From Candidatus Nanopelagicales bacterium (GTDB lineage: Bacteria; Actinomycetota; Actinomycetes; Nanopelagicales; Nanopelagicaceae), in assembly GCA_030834095.1 (NCBI GenBank), contig JAURGA010000006.1, positions 1 to 56,781 on the forward strand: a stretch of 56,781 nt of DNA, given 5' to 3'. Of the stretch, positions 1 to 7,963 are shown piece by piece; position 1 is the stretch's first letter, and every line of letters begins with the position of its first letter. Position numbers and translations under genes: made by a program. A model generated the notes under the pieces. It was not told the origin of the DNA and did not search any database. It was given only the letters and a program-made list of their open reading frames with translations.

Positions 1-168
1 GGTTACAACTTGAGCTTTCTCCGGATCATCCCAAAGATTTGGTTCGCTGGCTTCTGCTTCTAGTGTTTTAAAGTCAGCTTCCAATTTCGGCAGATTCAAA
101 ACTTGTTCGATGGCGGAAAGAGTTACGCGTAAAGCGCGAACTTCTTCCAGATATTCACGGGCTGCCAT
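1..168 (-). CDS. prfB: Peptide chain release factor 2, N-terminal part (runs off left edge)
   Basis: The reverse strand encodes the first 56 residues of RF2, which terminates translation at UGA and UAA. The segment EPNLWDDPEKAQVV matches the conserved N-terminal helical region of PrfB (usual form DPDLWDDPEKAQ). The catalytic GGQ and the stop-recognition SPF motifs lie outside the window. The start ATG GCA GCC at 168 gives the normal actinobacterial N-terminus. No programmed +1 frameshift site (CUU UGA C) is present in the visible part, so this prfB appears not to use that autoregulation. Confidence 0.85.
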   Translation of the reverse strand, partial: MAAREYLEEVRALRVTLSAIEQVLNLPKLEADFKTLEAEASEPNLWDDPEKAQVVT

Positions 169-243
169 GGGTTAAGCGTAATGGCACATTAAATTTGTAT
201 TGCCATGCAATAGAGTTTTCCTAGGGATTGTAAAGGAGCCAGA

Positions 244-615
244 ATGAAGATTACGGATTCGTTCTATGAGAATTCTAGAAAGGCCGCAGTCTGGCTGTTG
301 CGCTTTGAATCTCTGATTCTGGTTGGAATCGTTATCTACTTGCTTCTGGCATCGGTGTTTTCAACCGCAACTTGGCCATCGGCCCTGATTGGCGAAATCG
401 TATTTGCCCTGTTTGGTGCAACCGGTCTGTTTTTCGCATCGATGGGATTTGCGAAACGCAGATCATATGGAAGAGCGCCTGCGGTGCTGGCAAATGCAAT
501 CGCTGTTGGGGTTTCGTATTACATGATTTCTGGTGGGTTATTAATTGTTGGAATTCCCCTTGCCTTGCTTGGAGTAACAACTTTTGTTGCTGCTCTATAT
601 GGCTATCGCGAATAG
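244..615 (+). CDS. Small four-helix membrane protein, function unknown
   Basis: This 123-residue protein has four hydrophobic segments (about residues 18-40, 45-68, 78-98 and 100-119) with a basic loop (AKRRSYGRAP) between helices 2 and 3. The start is backed by a good ribosome binding site (AAAGGAG, 6 nt before the ATG). It lies between divergent prfB and the convergent SDR gene and looks monocistronic. I do not recognise a family; small unannotated membrane proteins like this are common in Actinobacteria. An enzymatic role is unlikely, since no polar catalytic motif is visible. Confidence 0.6.
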   Translation: MKITDSFYENSRKAAVWLLRFESLILVGIVIYLLLASVFSTATWPSALIGEIVFALFGATGLFFASMGFAKRRSYGRAPAVLANAIAVGVSYYMISGGLLIVGIPLALLGVTTFVAALYGYRE

Positions 616-628
616 CAAATCAAAATAA

Positions 629-1348
629 TTACCAAGGAATAACTTCTTGGTCTTCCCAGAACAGTCCAGTTAAATCTTTGCCTGTTTCGAACTCTCTTGT
701 CGCCAACCAGATTGCAGTTGCTGCGCCTTCTTTTGCTGATCTTGGTGCATCGGGTCCACCCATATCTGTTCGACTGTGATTCGGACAGATTGCATCTACT
801 AAAAATCCACGGCTTCCTTGACCAGTTTCGTGAGCAAGATTTCTAACTAAAGCATTAACACCGGCTTTACTAATTCGATATGGCGCAAGGCCGCCGGTAT
901 TTCCCGGGCCAGACATTCGACCTAAACATGCGGTGAAAATAATTACACGACCGTTACGAGCTTCAGCCATTGTTGGTGCAAGAGTATTTATTGCGATGAA
1001 ATTGGAATCTAGATTTATTGCCATTACCCGACGCCACTCTTGTGTTGTGGTGCGCAGCGTTTTTGACATTTTCTCACTCATTACGCCGTGCGCTAAAACA
1101 AGAATATTCGGAGTTCCATATTTACTCAGAACCTCATCAAATTTAGATTTAGTTGAATCAAGATTTTCAAAATCCACCGTTTCGAATTCGCAACCAATCT
1201 CTTCTGCACTTTTCGCTGCTCGCACTGGATCTTTGCTAATAATTAGTACCCTATTTCCCGCAGCCTTGAGCGCCTTCGCAACGACATAACCCAAGCCGCG
1301 AGATCCGCCAGTGACTACTGCAAGAGGTTGATTTGATTTGGAATTCAT
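629..1348 (-). CDS. Short-chain dehydrogenase/reductase (SDR) family protein
   Basis: Rossmann-fold oxidoreductase, about 239 residues from the ATG at 1348. The nucleotide-binding glycine motif TGGSRGLG sits near residue 13, an NAG-like region is LVLAHGVM, and the active-site YRISK (YxxxK) is present. The stretch before the Tyr (FTACLGRMSG) resembles the C-factor/carbonyl-reductase subgroup that normally reads VSSGLGS, so the usual catalytic Ser appears replaced by Ala, with Thr next to it. The frame stays open up to a GTG at 1465, but MNSKSNQPLAVVTGG is the natural N-terminus. No strong ribosome binding site is seen. The substrate cannot be inferred. Confidence 0.75.
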   Translation of the reverse strand: MNSKSNQPLAVVTGGSRGLGYVVAKALKAAGNRVLIISKDPVRAAKSAEEIGCEFETVDFENLDSTKSKFDEVLSKYGTPNILVLAHGVMSEKMSKTLRTTTQEWRRVMAINLDSNFIAINTLAPTMAEARNGRVIIFTACLGRMSGPGNTGGLAPYRISKAGVNALVRNLAHETGQGSRGFLVDAICPNHSRTDMGGPDAPRSAKEGAATAIWLATREFETGKDLTGLFWEDQEVIPW

Positions 1349-1643
1349 GGTGGTAACTGTGCCGAAGTTTCTGAGAGATTTCCTCCTGAATGTCGGAGGC
1401 CTTGATTCCGGAGACCTTGGTTCCGCTAGAAAGGTGGTTGGCGGGACTTCAAAAGGACTTGGCACGGATATAGCGCGGACGACAAAGGCGTATCGGAGGG
1501 ACCTGGATTCAAAATTGCTCTAAATCGGAATGTGATTAATGTAATTCTTGGCATTTCCAGAGATATCGCCACAGGCGTATAGACCGGACCGATACCTCTA
1601 TTAGACTTAAGCGAGACTTAAATAAAATTTAGGAGCATCAAAA
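1349..1643. other. Intergenic stretch between the SDR gene and kgd
   Basis: A gap of 295 bases. Near 1380-1420 there are imperfect complementary stretches (TTTCCTCC, GTCGGAGGCC, GATTCCGGAGACC) that could form weak hairpins. The last 30 bases hold the kgd ribosome binding site (TTTAGGAGCATC before GTG). I see no convincing gene or terminator here. Confidence 0.4.
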
Positions 1644-4600
1644 GTGTCGGCAACTGGATCTAATACACCTGCTAATCATTACGGTGGATCTTTTGGGCCA
1701 AATGAATGGCTTGTCGATGAGATGTATGAAAAGTATTTAGCGGATCCAAATTCAGTAGATACAGCTTGGGTGGCATTTTTTGCTGACTACAAACCAAATG
1801 CAAATGGGACTGTTGCGCAAAATAATGGCAAAGTGATTCCAACTTTAGATAACGCACCACTGGGTGGAACTCCACCGCTGCCAAAGAAGGTAGTAGATCC
1901 AAGTGCGCTACAAATACCAGTGGCTGCAACACAGGTTTCAGCAACGCCAGTTGCGCAAGCAATGCCAGTTGCGCAAGCAACACCAGTTGCGCAAGCAACA
2001 CCAGTTGCGCAAGCAACACCAGTTGTTCCAGTTAAAGTCGCAACTCCTGCGGATCCGATAAACAAACCGATTCCAACTTTAGTAAGTCCAGGTGCATCTA
2101 CTCTCGAACCAATTCGTGGCGTGAGCGCTCGCGTTGTGCAGAGCATGGAAGCTTCATTGACAGTTCCAACTGCAACAAGTGTTCGCGCAATCCCAGCAAA
2201 ATTGATGATTGATAATCGCACAGTTATAAATAATCATTTAAAACGTAGCCGTGGTGGAAAAGTTTCATTCACTCACATAATTGGTTACGCAATGATCAGC
2301 GCAATTCGACAGATGCCAGAGATGAATGCCTTCTTCGGCGAATTGGATGGCAAGCCTGCTATTGGAAAGCCAGAACATATAAACCTTGGTATCGCAATCG
2401 ATTTAGCAAAACCAGATGGTTCACGCCAATTATTAGTGCCATCAATAAAGGGCTGTGAAGAACTTGATTTTGCTCAGTTCTGGGCTTCATACGAAGAGAC
2501 CGTTCGCAAAGCTCGCGGTGGTTCTCTGACCGTCGAAGACTTTGCTGGAACAACAGTTTCACTTACAAACCCAGGAACAATCGGCACAGTTCACTCAGTT
2601 CCACGATTGGTCCAAGGACAGGGCTTAATTCTTGGCGTTGGCGCAATGGATTATCCAGCGGAATTTCAAGGCACAAATGAAGATACCTTGGCCGAGCTAG
2701 CAATAAGTAAAGTCATTACTTTAACTAGCACTTATGATCACAGAATTATCCAAGGCGCACAATCTGGTGATTTCTTAAAACGAATTCATGAATTGTTGCT
2801 CGGCGAAAATGGTTTCTACGACGAGATTTTTGCAGCGCTACGTATTCCATACGTTCCAATCCGCTGGGTTGTTGATATGCGCTTTAGCAAGGAAGATCAA
2901 GTTGGCAAGACTGCTCGCGTTCAAGAGCTAATCAACGCGTATCGCACATCAGGCCACTTAATGGCAGATATTGATCCACTTAAATATATCCAGCGCTCAC
3001 ATCCAGATTTGGATGTTGTTACTCATGGACTTTCACTCTGGGATCTAGATCGCGAATTCGCAACTGGTGGCTTTGGTGGCAAACCGGTCATGAAATTACG
3101 CAGAATTCTTGGAACGCTCCGAGATTCATATTGCCGCACCATCGGCGTTGAATATATGTATATCGAGAACCCGCTAGAGCGTGCCTGGATTCAAGAGTAT
3201 GTGGAAGTTGGATACCCAAGAACTCCACGCGAAGAACAACTTCGAATCTTGCGAAAACTAAATAGTGCTGAGGCATTTGAAGCTTTCTTGCAGACAAAAT
3301 ATGTTGGACAGAAGCGCTTCTCACTTGAAGGTGGCGAATCTTTAATTCCATTACTGGATGCCATTATTTCAGCGGCTGCAGATCGCGGATTAGATGAAGT
3401 GTGCGTCGGAATGCCACACCGTGGCCGCCTAAACGTTCTTGCAAATATTGGTGGAAAGTCCTACGGCCAAATTTTCCAAGAGTTTGAGGGACATTACGCT
3501 GAGAATCAAGTCCATGGTTCTGGCGATGTTAAGTATCACCTCGGAACTGCAGGAACTTTCACTGCAGAATCAGGCGCAACCACCAAGATTTATCTCGCAG
3601 CAAACCCTTCTCACCTCGAGGCCGTAAACCCAGTATTAGAAGGCATTGCTCGCGCGAAGCAAGATAAGTTAAATGTGAAAGATATCTTCAGCGTTCTTCC
3701 AATCTTGATGCACGGAGATGCCGCATTTGCTGGCCAAGGTGTTGTTTCTGAAACGCTAAACCTCTCACAGTTAAAGGGTTATCGTGTTGGTGGAACAATT
3801 CACGTTGTCGTAAACAACCAAGTTGGCTTCACAACATCGCCACATGCAGCTAGATCTTCAACTTATTCGACAGACATTGCAAAGATGATTCAGGCGCCAG
3901 TCTTCCATGTAAATGCTGATGATCCAGAGAGTGTTGTTCGAGTTTCACGTATCGCATTCGAATATCGCCAAGCATTTAAGAAAGATGTTGTTATCGACAT
4001 GATTTGCTACCGTCGTCGTGGACATAATGAAGGCGACGAACCAAGTTTCACCCAACCAATGATGTATAAATTGATTGAGGCAAAGCGTTCAACTCGTAAG
4101 CTCTACACCGAAGCGCTAATTGGTCGCGGCGATATCACGGTTGAAGAAGCTGAAGAAGTATTACAAGATTATCAAGCACAACTTGATGCGGTTTATAACG
4201 CGGTTCATAATATTGAGCCAGAACATAATTCAAATATTGTTGTTCCAGTAGCGCCAGCACCAGAGACTGTAAACACATCAGTAGATGAGGCAACACTTAG
4301 AAAGATTGTTGCAACCCAGAGCGCGATTCCAGAAGGTTTCATTCCGCATGTAAAACTTGTACCACAACTTGCCAAGCGAGTCGAGATGCTTGATGAAGGA
4401 ACCGTTGACTGGTCAACTGGTGAATTACTTGCAATGGGATCACTTCTTTTGGAGGGCCACCCAATTCGACTTGCTGGTCAGGATGTTAAGCGCGGAACAT
4501 TCAGTAATCGTCACGCTGTAGTTGTTGATCAGAACAATGGGTCTGACTGGACACCGCTTCGCTCACTTATTTCAGATGAGAATCAATTCTTCGTATTTGA

Positions 4601-5417
4601 TTCCCTCTTGTCGGAATATGCCGCAATGGGCTTTGAATATGGCTATTCAGTAGAACGCGAAGATGCCCTCGTAATGTGGGAAGCGCAATTTGGTGACTTT
4701 GCCAATGGTGCACAAACCATCATTGATGAATTCATTTCATCCGCGCTGCAAAAATGGGGCGAGCGTTCATCACTAGTCCTTCTACTTCCACACGGATATG
4801 AAGGCCAAGGACCGGATCACTCATCTGGTCGCATCGAGCGCTACCTTGCACTCTGCGCAGAATTAAATATGACTGTTGCTCAACCATCTTCACCAGCTTC
4901 TTACTTCCACTTACTACGTTGGCACATGAAGAATCCAGCGCGTCGTCCGCTTATTGTCTTCGAACCAAAATCTATGTTGCGTTTGAAAGCGGCTGCATCT
5001 GGGTTACAAGATTTCACAACCGGAACATTCAAACCTTTGATTGAGGATCCAAATGTTGTTAACGCAAGCCGAGTTATTTTCTGTTCTGGAAAGGTTTATC
5101 ACGATCTAGTTGCAGAGCGTGAGAAGTTGGGCGAGAGCTCGACCACAATTATTCGACTAGAACAACTTTATCCATTCCCTGCCGAACAATTCTTAGCAGC
5201 TGCAGCTAAACACCCAAATGCGAATTTACTCTGGGTTCAAGATGAACCAGCAAATCAAGGACCTTGGCCATTTGTTGCTCTTACAACATCTGAAATACTC
5301 GAGGGTCGAACGCTTCGTCGGGTATCTCGTCGCGCAACTGCGAGCCCCGCAACTGGTTCACATCATTTGCATGAAGAAGAGCAGAAGGCGCTATTGATGG
5401 AAGCCTTCTCACGCTAG
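1644..5417 (+). CDS. kgd: Multifunctional 2-oxoglutarate decarboxylase/dehydrogenase (Kgd/OdhA type)
   Basis: TCA-cycle enzyme of 1257 residues, the fusion typical of Actinobacteria. A short N-terminal helix (FGPNEWLVDEMYEKYLADP) is the E1o signature. A Pro/Ala-rich linker holds hexapeptide repeats (about residues 90-135). An E2 succinyltransferase catalytic domain without lipoyl domain follows (about 145-400; TYDHRIIQGAQSGDF carries the catalytic His). The thiamine-diphosphate E1 domain comes next (MPHRGRLNVLANIG near 590, GDAAFAGQGVVSET near 691, NNQVGFTTSP). It decarboxylates 2-oxoglutarate and works with a separate E3 and a lipoylated E2. The GTG start follows AGGAG at normal spacing. The 3' end lies in a tandem repeat shared with sodX. 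Confidence 0.96.
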   Translation: MSATGSNTPANHYGGSFGPNEWLVDEMYEKYLADPNSVDTAWVAFFADYKPNANGTVAQNNGKVIPTLDNAPLGGTPPLPKKVVDPSALQIPVAATQVSATPVAQAMPVAQATPVAQATPVAQATPVVPVKVATPADPINKPIPTLVSPGASTLEPIRGVSARVVQSMEASLTVPTATSVRAIPAKLMIDNRTVINNHLKRSRGGKVSFTHIIGYAMISAIRQMPEMNAFFGELDGKPAIGKPEHINLGIAIDLAKPDGSRQLLVPSIKGCEELDFAQFWASYEETVRKARGGSLTVEDFAGTTVSLTNPGTIGTVHSVPRLVQGQGLILGVGAMDYPAEFQGTNEDTLAELAISKVITLTSTYDHRIIQGAQSGDFLKRIHELLLGENGFYDEIFAALRIPYVPIRWVVDMRFSKEDQVGKTARVQELINAYRTSGHLMADIDPLKYIQRSHPDLDVVTHGLSLWDLDREFATGGFGGKPVMKLRRILGTLRDSYCRTIGVEYMYIENPLERAWIQEYVEVGYPRTPREEQLRILRKLNSAEAFEAFLQTKYVGQKRFSLEGGESLIPLLDAIISAAADRGLDEVCVGMPHRGRLNVLANIGGKSYGQIFQEFEGHYAENQVHGSGDVKYHLGTAGTFTAESGATTKIYLAANPSHLEAVNPVLEGIARAKQDKLNVKDIFSVLPILMHGDAAFAGQGVVSETLNLSQLKGYRVGGTIHVVVNNQVGFTTSPHAARSSTYSTDIAKMIQAPVFHVNADDPESVVRVSRIAFEYRQAFKKDVVIDMICYRRRGHNEGDEPSFTQPMMYKLIEAKRSTRKLYTEALIGRGDITVEEAEEVLQDYQAQLDAVYNAVHNIEPEHNSNIVVPVAPAPETVNTSVDEATLRKIVATQSAIPEGFIPHVKLVPQLAKRVEMLDEGTVDWSTGELLAMGSLLLEGHPIRLAGQDVKRGTFSNRHAVVVDQNNGSDWTPLRSLISDENQFFVFDSLLSEYAAMGFEYGYSVEREDALVMWEAQFGDFANGAQTIIDEFISSALQKWGERSSLVLLLPHGYEGQGPDHSSGRIERYLALCAELNMTVAQPSSPASYFHLLRWHMKNPARRPLIVFEPKSMLRLKAAASGLQDFTTGTFKPLIEDPNVVNASRVIFCSGKVYHDLVAEREKLGESSTTIIRLEQLYPFPAEQFLAAAAKHPNANLLWVQDEPANQGPWPFVALTTSEILEGRTLRRVSRRATASPATGSHHLHEEEQKALLMEAFSR
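1950..2021 (+). repeat. Four 18-bp tandem repeats in the kgd linker
   Basis: Four head-to-tail copies of an 18-bp unit (GTTGCGCAAGCAAYRCCA) encode the hexapeptide VAQATP, with VAQAMP in the first copy. The repeat is in frame and lengthens the flexible linker between the N-terminal segment and the E2 domain. Copies 2-4 are identical, which implies recent expansion by slippage or unequal recombination. Confidence 0.9.
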
Positions 5418-5484
5418 TTATTTCTTAGGTGCTAGTTATTTCTTAGGTGCTAGTTATTTCTTAGGTGCTAGTTATTTCTTAGTT
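5413..5484. repeat. 18-bp tandem repeats spanning both stop codons of the kgd/sodX convergent pair
   Basis: Three exact copies of GCTAGTTATTTCTTAGGT (5413-5466) plus a fourth partial copy (5467-5482). On the plus strand every copy carries TAG in the kgd frame (5415, 5433, 5451, 5469). On the minus strand every copy carries TAA in the sodX frame (5472-5474 is the stop in use; further copies at 5454, 5436, 5418). The period is a multiple of three, so each unit is an in-frame backup stop for both converging genes. Confidence 0.95.
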
Positions 5485-5843
5485 GCGCGGCGATAGCGAA
5501 GTATTAGCTTTCCAATTACTTCACTTGAATCAACTGCGCCCCAATTTCTGGAGTCAGTTGATTCACCTTTGTTATCGCCTTCGACCCAAATCTCTGTTTT
5601 ATTACTTCTATCGGAAACTTGGGTAACTCGCTTAACTTGGAAGAAGTCTGTGCCAAATTCTGATTGGCGCTGGATTAGAACGACTTTGCCAATCAGTTCA
5701 TTTGCCTTGGATTTTGCTGGGAGCACACGGAATAGCAGCCAATCGCCATCGTTGTAGTTGGGCGACATTGATTCCCCACGAACCTCAACAGCCTTGAAGA
5801 AGGCCTTAAATAATTTCGCAACACTTAAATGCACACGACTCAT
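5472..5843 (-). CDS. sodX: Nickel superoxide dismutase maturation protease (SodX, S26-like)
   Basis: Small signal-peptidase-like protein of about 123 residues. GESMSPNYNDGDWLLF carries the catalytic Ser and FQVKRV the general-base Lys, and the C-terminal box is GDNKGESTDSRNWGAV. Next to sodN, this family (Ni-type SOD maturation protease) removes the SodN propeptide so that the N-terminal His and Cys can bind nickel. It is divergent from sodN and convergent with kgd. The frame allows a start at 5882, but that leaves 14 bp between the two divergent starts, so MSRVHLSV at 5843 is preferred. No membrane anchor is obvious, in keeping with a cytoplasmic protease. Confidence 0.88.
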   Translation of the reverse strand: MSRVHLSVAKLFKAFFKAVEVRGESMSPNYNDGDWLLFRVLPAKSKANELIGKVVLIQRQSEFGTDFFQVKRVTQVSDRSNKTEIWVEGDNKGESTDSRNWGAVDSSEVIGKLILRYRRATKK

Positions 5844-5896
5844 AGGCGTAGTAGTCTCGCACCATAAATTCGGTAAATCCAAATGAAAGGCAAGTT

Positions 5897-6298
5897 ATGA
5901 ACTTCAAGAACCTCTTTAAGCCAGAAGCAATTGCTCACGCACATTGCGATCTACCTTGTGGTGTTTATGACCCAGCACAGGCGAAGATTGAAGCTCTTTC
6001 AATCAAGGCAACCATGGAGAAATATGCAGCTTCAAGTGATGCAGATTTCAAATCCCGCGCTGTGGCTATCAAGGAAGAACGCTCTGAATTAGTTAAGCAT
6101 CATCTCTGGGTTCTCTGGACTGATTACTTCAAGCCAAACCACTTTGAAGCTTACCCACAACTACATGTTCTATTTAACGAAGCAACAAAGCTTGCTGGCG
6201 CTGGTGGAACTAAGGGTTCAAATGATGTTGCAGTTGCTGAAAAACTCATTACAAAGATTGATGAGATTGCCGAGATTTTCTGGGCAACTAAGAAGTAG
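5897..6298 (+). CDS. sodN: Nickel superoxide dismutase precursor
   Basis: 133 residues. After a 15-residue leader (MNFKNLFKPEAIAHA) comes the nickel hook HCDLPCGVYDPAQ. Mature His1, Cys2 and Cys6 correspond to precursor His16, Cys17 and Cys21. The rest is the four-helix bundle (KHHLWVLWTDYFKPNHFE is typical). The enzyme disproportionates superoxide without iron or manganese and needs the SodX protease encoded divergently beside it. The ATG at 5897 follows AAAGG. A 15-bp triplication and a strong terminator lie downstream. Confidence 0.97.
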   Translation: MNFKNLFKPEAIAHAHCDLPCGVYDPAQAKIEALSIKATMEKYAASSDADFKSRAVAIKEERSELVKHHLWVLWTDYFKPNHFEAYPQLHVLFNEATKLAGAGGTKGSNDVAVAEKLITKIDEIAEIFWATKK

Positions 6299-6303
6299 TC
6301 AAA

Positions 6304-6348
6304 ACTAGTTCTGAAGTAACTAGTTCTGAAGTAACTAGTTCTGAAGTA
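6304..6348. repeat. 15-bp tandem triplication after sodN
   Basis: Three identical copies of ACTAGTTCTGAAGTA lie immediately downstream of the sodN stop and before its terminator. Each holds a CTAG tetramer, as in the kgd/sodX repeat. Confidence 0.95.
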
Positions 6349-6349
6349 A

Positions 6350-6380
6350 TGGGCTCGCCTTAGGGCGGGCTCATTTTTTT
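6350..6380 (+). terminator. Rho-independent terminator of sodN
   Basis: A 10-bp stem (TGGGCTCGCC / GGCGGGCTCA, with two G-U pairs) with a TTAG loop is followed by seven T residues. It lies between sodN and the convergent thioesterase gene. Confidence 0.92.
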
Positions 6381-6389
6381 ATCTCAAAT

Positions 6390-6800
6390 TTAGATTGCTT
6401 CTCTTGAAATCGACTCCGCTGCAATTCGAGCTGCAAAGGAGACTCGATCTACTATTTTTCTTTCGATCGCTCCAGATGCAATTAATCTGGTGCCCTGATG
6501 AACTTCAATATTGAATTTGCAGATTGAACCTTCGATTTCAATACAAGTTGCATTTGCTCTGATTTCTATTCCTACTCCTACTGATGCATGTGTAGTTACA
6601 GCAAAATTTGAAGTTATTGATGTTTCGCCAGAATCTAAATGCTCAGAAAGTGCAGCAGTGCAGGCACCCTCAAAAATATTGATCAGAGTTGGTGTAGCCA
6701 ATATCGGTAAATCATTTAGCGCTTGGGCTACCGATGTATCGGCGGGACGCACAGTTAGAGATGCCATTCCGATGGCTCCCAATACTGTCTCTGAATTCAT
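6390..6800 (-). CDS. Thioesterase of the FlK-like hotdog family
   Basis: 136 residues with the single-hotdog pattern of fluoroacetyl-CoA-thioesterase-like proteins: an early strand (MASLTVRPADT), the helix segment ATPTLINIFEGACTAAL whose Glu is a candidate catalytic residue, a strand with VTTHASVGVG (His-Ala), and a final strand FNIEVHQGTRLIASG. It probably hydrolyses a small acyl-CoA or scavenges a toxic thioester; the substrate is unknown. It starts 5 bp after the rsrA-like stop, so it is likely the third cistron of the sigH operon, which hints at a thiol-stress role (inference). Met12 is an alternative start. Confidence 0.72.
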   Translation of the reverse strand: MNSETVLGAIGMASLTVRPADTSVAQALNDLPILATPTLINIFEGACTAALSEHLDSGETSITSNFAVTTHASVGVGIEIRANATCIEIEGSICKFNIEVHQGTRLIASGAIERKIVDRVSFAARIAAESISREAI

Positions 6801-6805
6801 AACCG

Positions 6806-7168
6806 CTAACTTAGCGGGAAATCACGCCTAATCTCGTGAGTAGTTTCAATTTCAATGTGTGTCTCGCCGTTAATGGTTGTCTCGGTTCGGCGGTATTCGG
6901 TTATGACTTGGGTCGGGCTAAACATTTGTGATGCAAGAAGTGCGGTCTGCTGGGCGATGCGGTTCTGCAAATCCTCTGGGGCCTCTTCGCAACATGCATC
7001 TGACAATAAAGATTTCATCCGAGTCAGAACTTGGCGCTCGTGCTCCATCTCGGTCAGACATTGTGGGCACTCTTCAAAATGGCTCTGAAAAGTTTGAACC
7101 TGAATTGCATCTTCTATCTCATTATCAATAAAGAGAATCAAGGCATGCATAACTTCATTACATTCCAT
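6806..7168 (-). CDS. rsrA: Zinc-binding anti-sigma factor (RsrA/RshA family)
   Basis: About 120 residues. The hallmark HFEECPQC (H-x3-C-x2-C) is the redox-sensitive zinc site of anti-sigma-R/H factors. Disulfide formation in this motif releases the sigma factor under oxidative or thiol stress. The start ATG at 7168 follows a strong GGAGG and overlaps the last 11 bp of sigH, so the two are translationally coupled and probably made in near-equal amounts. Additional Cys residues (DACCEE) follow in the middle of the protein. The frame is open up to 7234 but that extension lacks a ribosome binding site. Confidence 0.9.
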   Translation of the reverse strand: MECNEVMHALILFIDNEIEDAIQVQTFQSHFEECPQCLTEMEHERQVLTRMKSLLSDACCEEAPEDLQNRIAQQTALLASQMFSPTQVITEYRRTETTINGETHIEIETTHEIRRDFPLS

Positions 7169-7778
7169 CAGATCCTCCAAACCCGCGATCTTTGGCGTAA
7201 TCCAAGAGAAGAATGCGAAGCAATTTACGGCCACGATGGAGGCGAGACATAACAGTGCCAGCAGGAATTCCTAAAATATCCGCAATCTCTTTATATGAAT
7301 AGCCTTCAACATCTGCGTAGAAAACAGCTAAACGAAACTCCTCTGGGATCTCATGAAGTGCACGCTTTACATCGCCATCAGGCAGATTCTCTAAAACTTC
7401 ATCTTCCGCAGATTTACCTTGGTCACTTGTGTGACTTGCTGATGCCGCCAATTGCCAATCTTCAACTTCACCATCAGAGATAAGTGGACGTCGTTGATCT
7501 TTGCGATAAGTGTTAATAAATGTTGTTGTAAGAATTCGATAGAGCCAGGCTTTTAAATTTGTTCCAGGTTCGAATTGATGAAACGCAGTAAATGCTTTTG
7601 CATAAGTATCTTGAACTAAATCTTGGGCATCATGTGGATCTTTTGTGTAGCGCATGGCCGCCGCATACAACTGATTTGTATATTGCATTGCATCGCGTTC
7701 AAACCGGGATGTGCGCTCGAGAACGGACTCCGTGGCCAGAAGTTGGGCCGGAGTTCTAATCTCTATTTCGGAGTTCAT
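7158..7778 (-). CDS. sigH: ECF RNA polymerase sigma factor, SigH/SigR type
   Basis: About 206 residues from the ATG at 7778. Region 2 is visible ([20 protein letters not shown], then [19 protein letters not shown]), as is region 4 ([20 protein letters not shown], then [20 protein letters not shown]). It belongs to the group controlled by RsrA/RshA in mycothiol-using Actinobacteria and directs thioredoxin, mycothiol and protein-repair genes. The partner anti-sigma gene overlaps its 3' end. A perfect SigR-type promoter lies about 75 bp upstream, which predicts positive autoregulation. The longer frame to 7901 would run through that promoter and is unlikely to be translated. Confidence 0.93.
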   Translation of the reverse strand: MNSEIEIRTPAQLLATESVLERTSRFERDAMQYTNQLYAAAMRYTKDPHDAQDLVQDTYAKAFTAFHQFEPGTNLKAWLYRILTTTFINTYRKDQRRPLISDGEVEDWQLAASASHTSDQGKSAEDEVLENLPDGDVKRALHEIPEEFRLAVFYADVEGYSYKEIADILGIPAGTVMSRLHRGRKLLRILLLDYAKDRGFGGSDGM

Positions 7779-7850
7779 CGGGAATAAGGTTACCGCCAAG
7801 GAATCACTCAACTTTCGTATCACTAAAGATAATTGGCCCTTTGGCACTAA

Positions 7851-7876
7851 AACAAAGAGCCATCTCACTTTATTCC
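7851..7876 (-). promoter_or_regulatory. SigH/SigR-type promoter of the sigH operon
   Basis: On the minus strand GGAAT (7876-7872), exactly 18 nt and GTT (7853-7851) match the published SigR/SigH consensus GGAAT-N18/19-GTT. The sigH ATG is about 73 nt downstream. This implies an autoregulatory loop through RsrA. Confidence 0.8.
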
Positions 7877-7923
7877 CGGCCACTAAATCTGGCGAACCCA
7901 AGTTTGGCGCCTGCCCAGAAAAG

Positions 7924-7963
7924 GGGTTTTAGAGAAGGGTATTGGGTTTTAGAAAAGAGTATT
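7924..7963. repeat. Imperfect 20-bp duplication at the 3' end of the SRAP/HMCES gene
   Basis: Two 20-bp units (GGGTTTTAGAGAAGGGTATT and GGGTTTTAGAAAAGAGTATT, 18 of 20 identical). The second contains the TAA stop of the SRAP gene (7951-7949), and the first repeats that TAA 20 bp downstream in another frame. Confidence 0.85.

Noticed and set aside
7779-7901. Longer N-terminus of the sigma factor (start at 7901)
   Set aside because: The extension overlaps the SigH-type promoter and has no similarity to sigma factors; the ATG at 7778 starts just before region 2.
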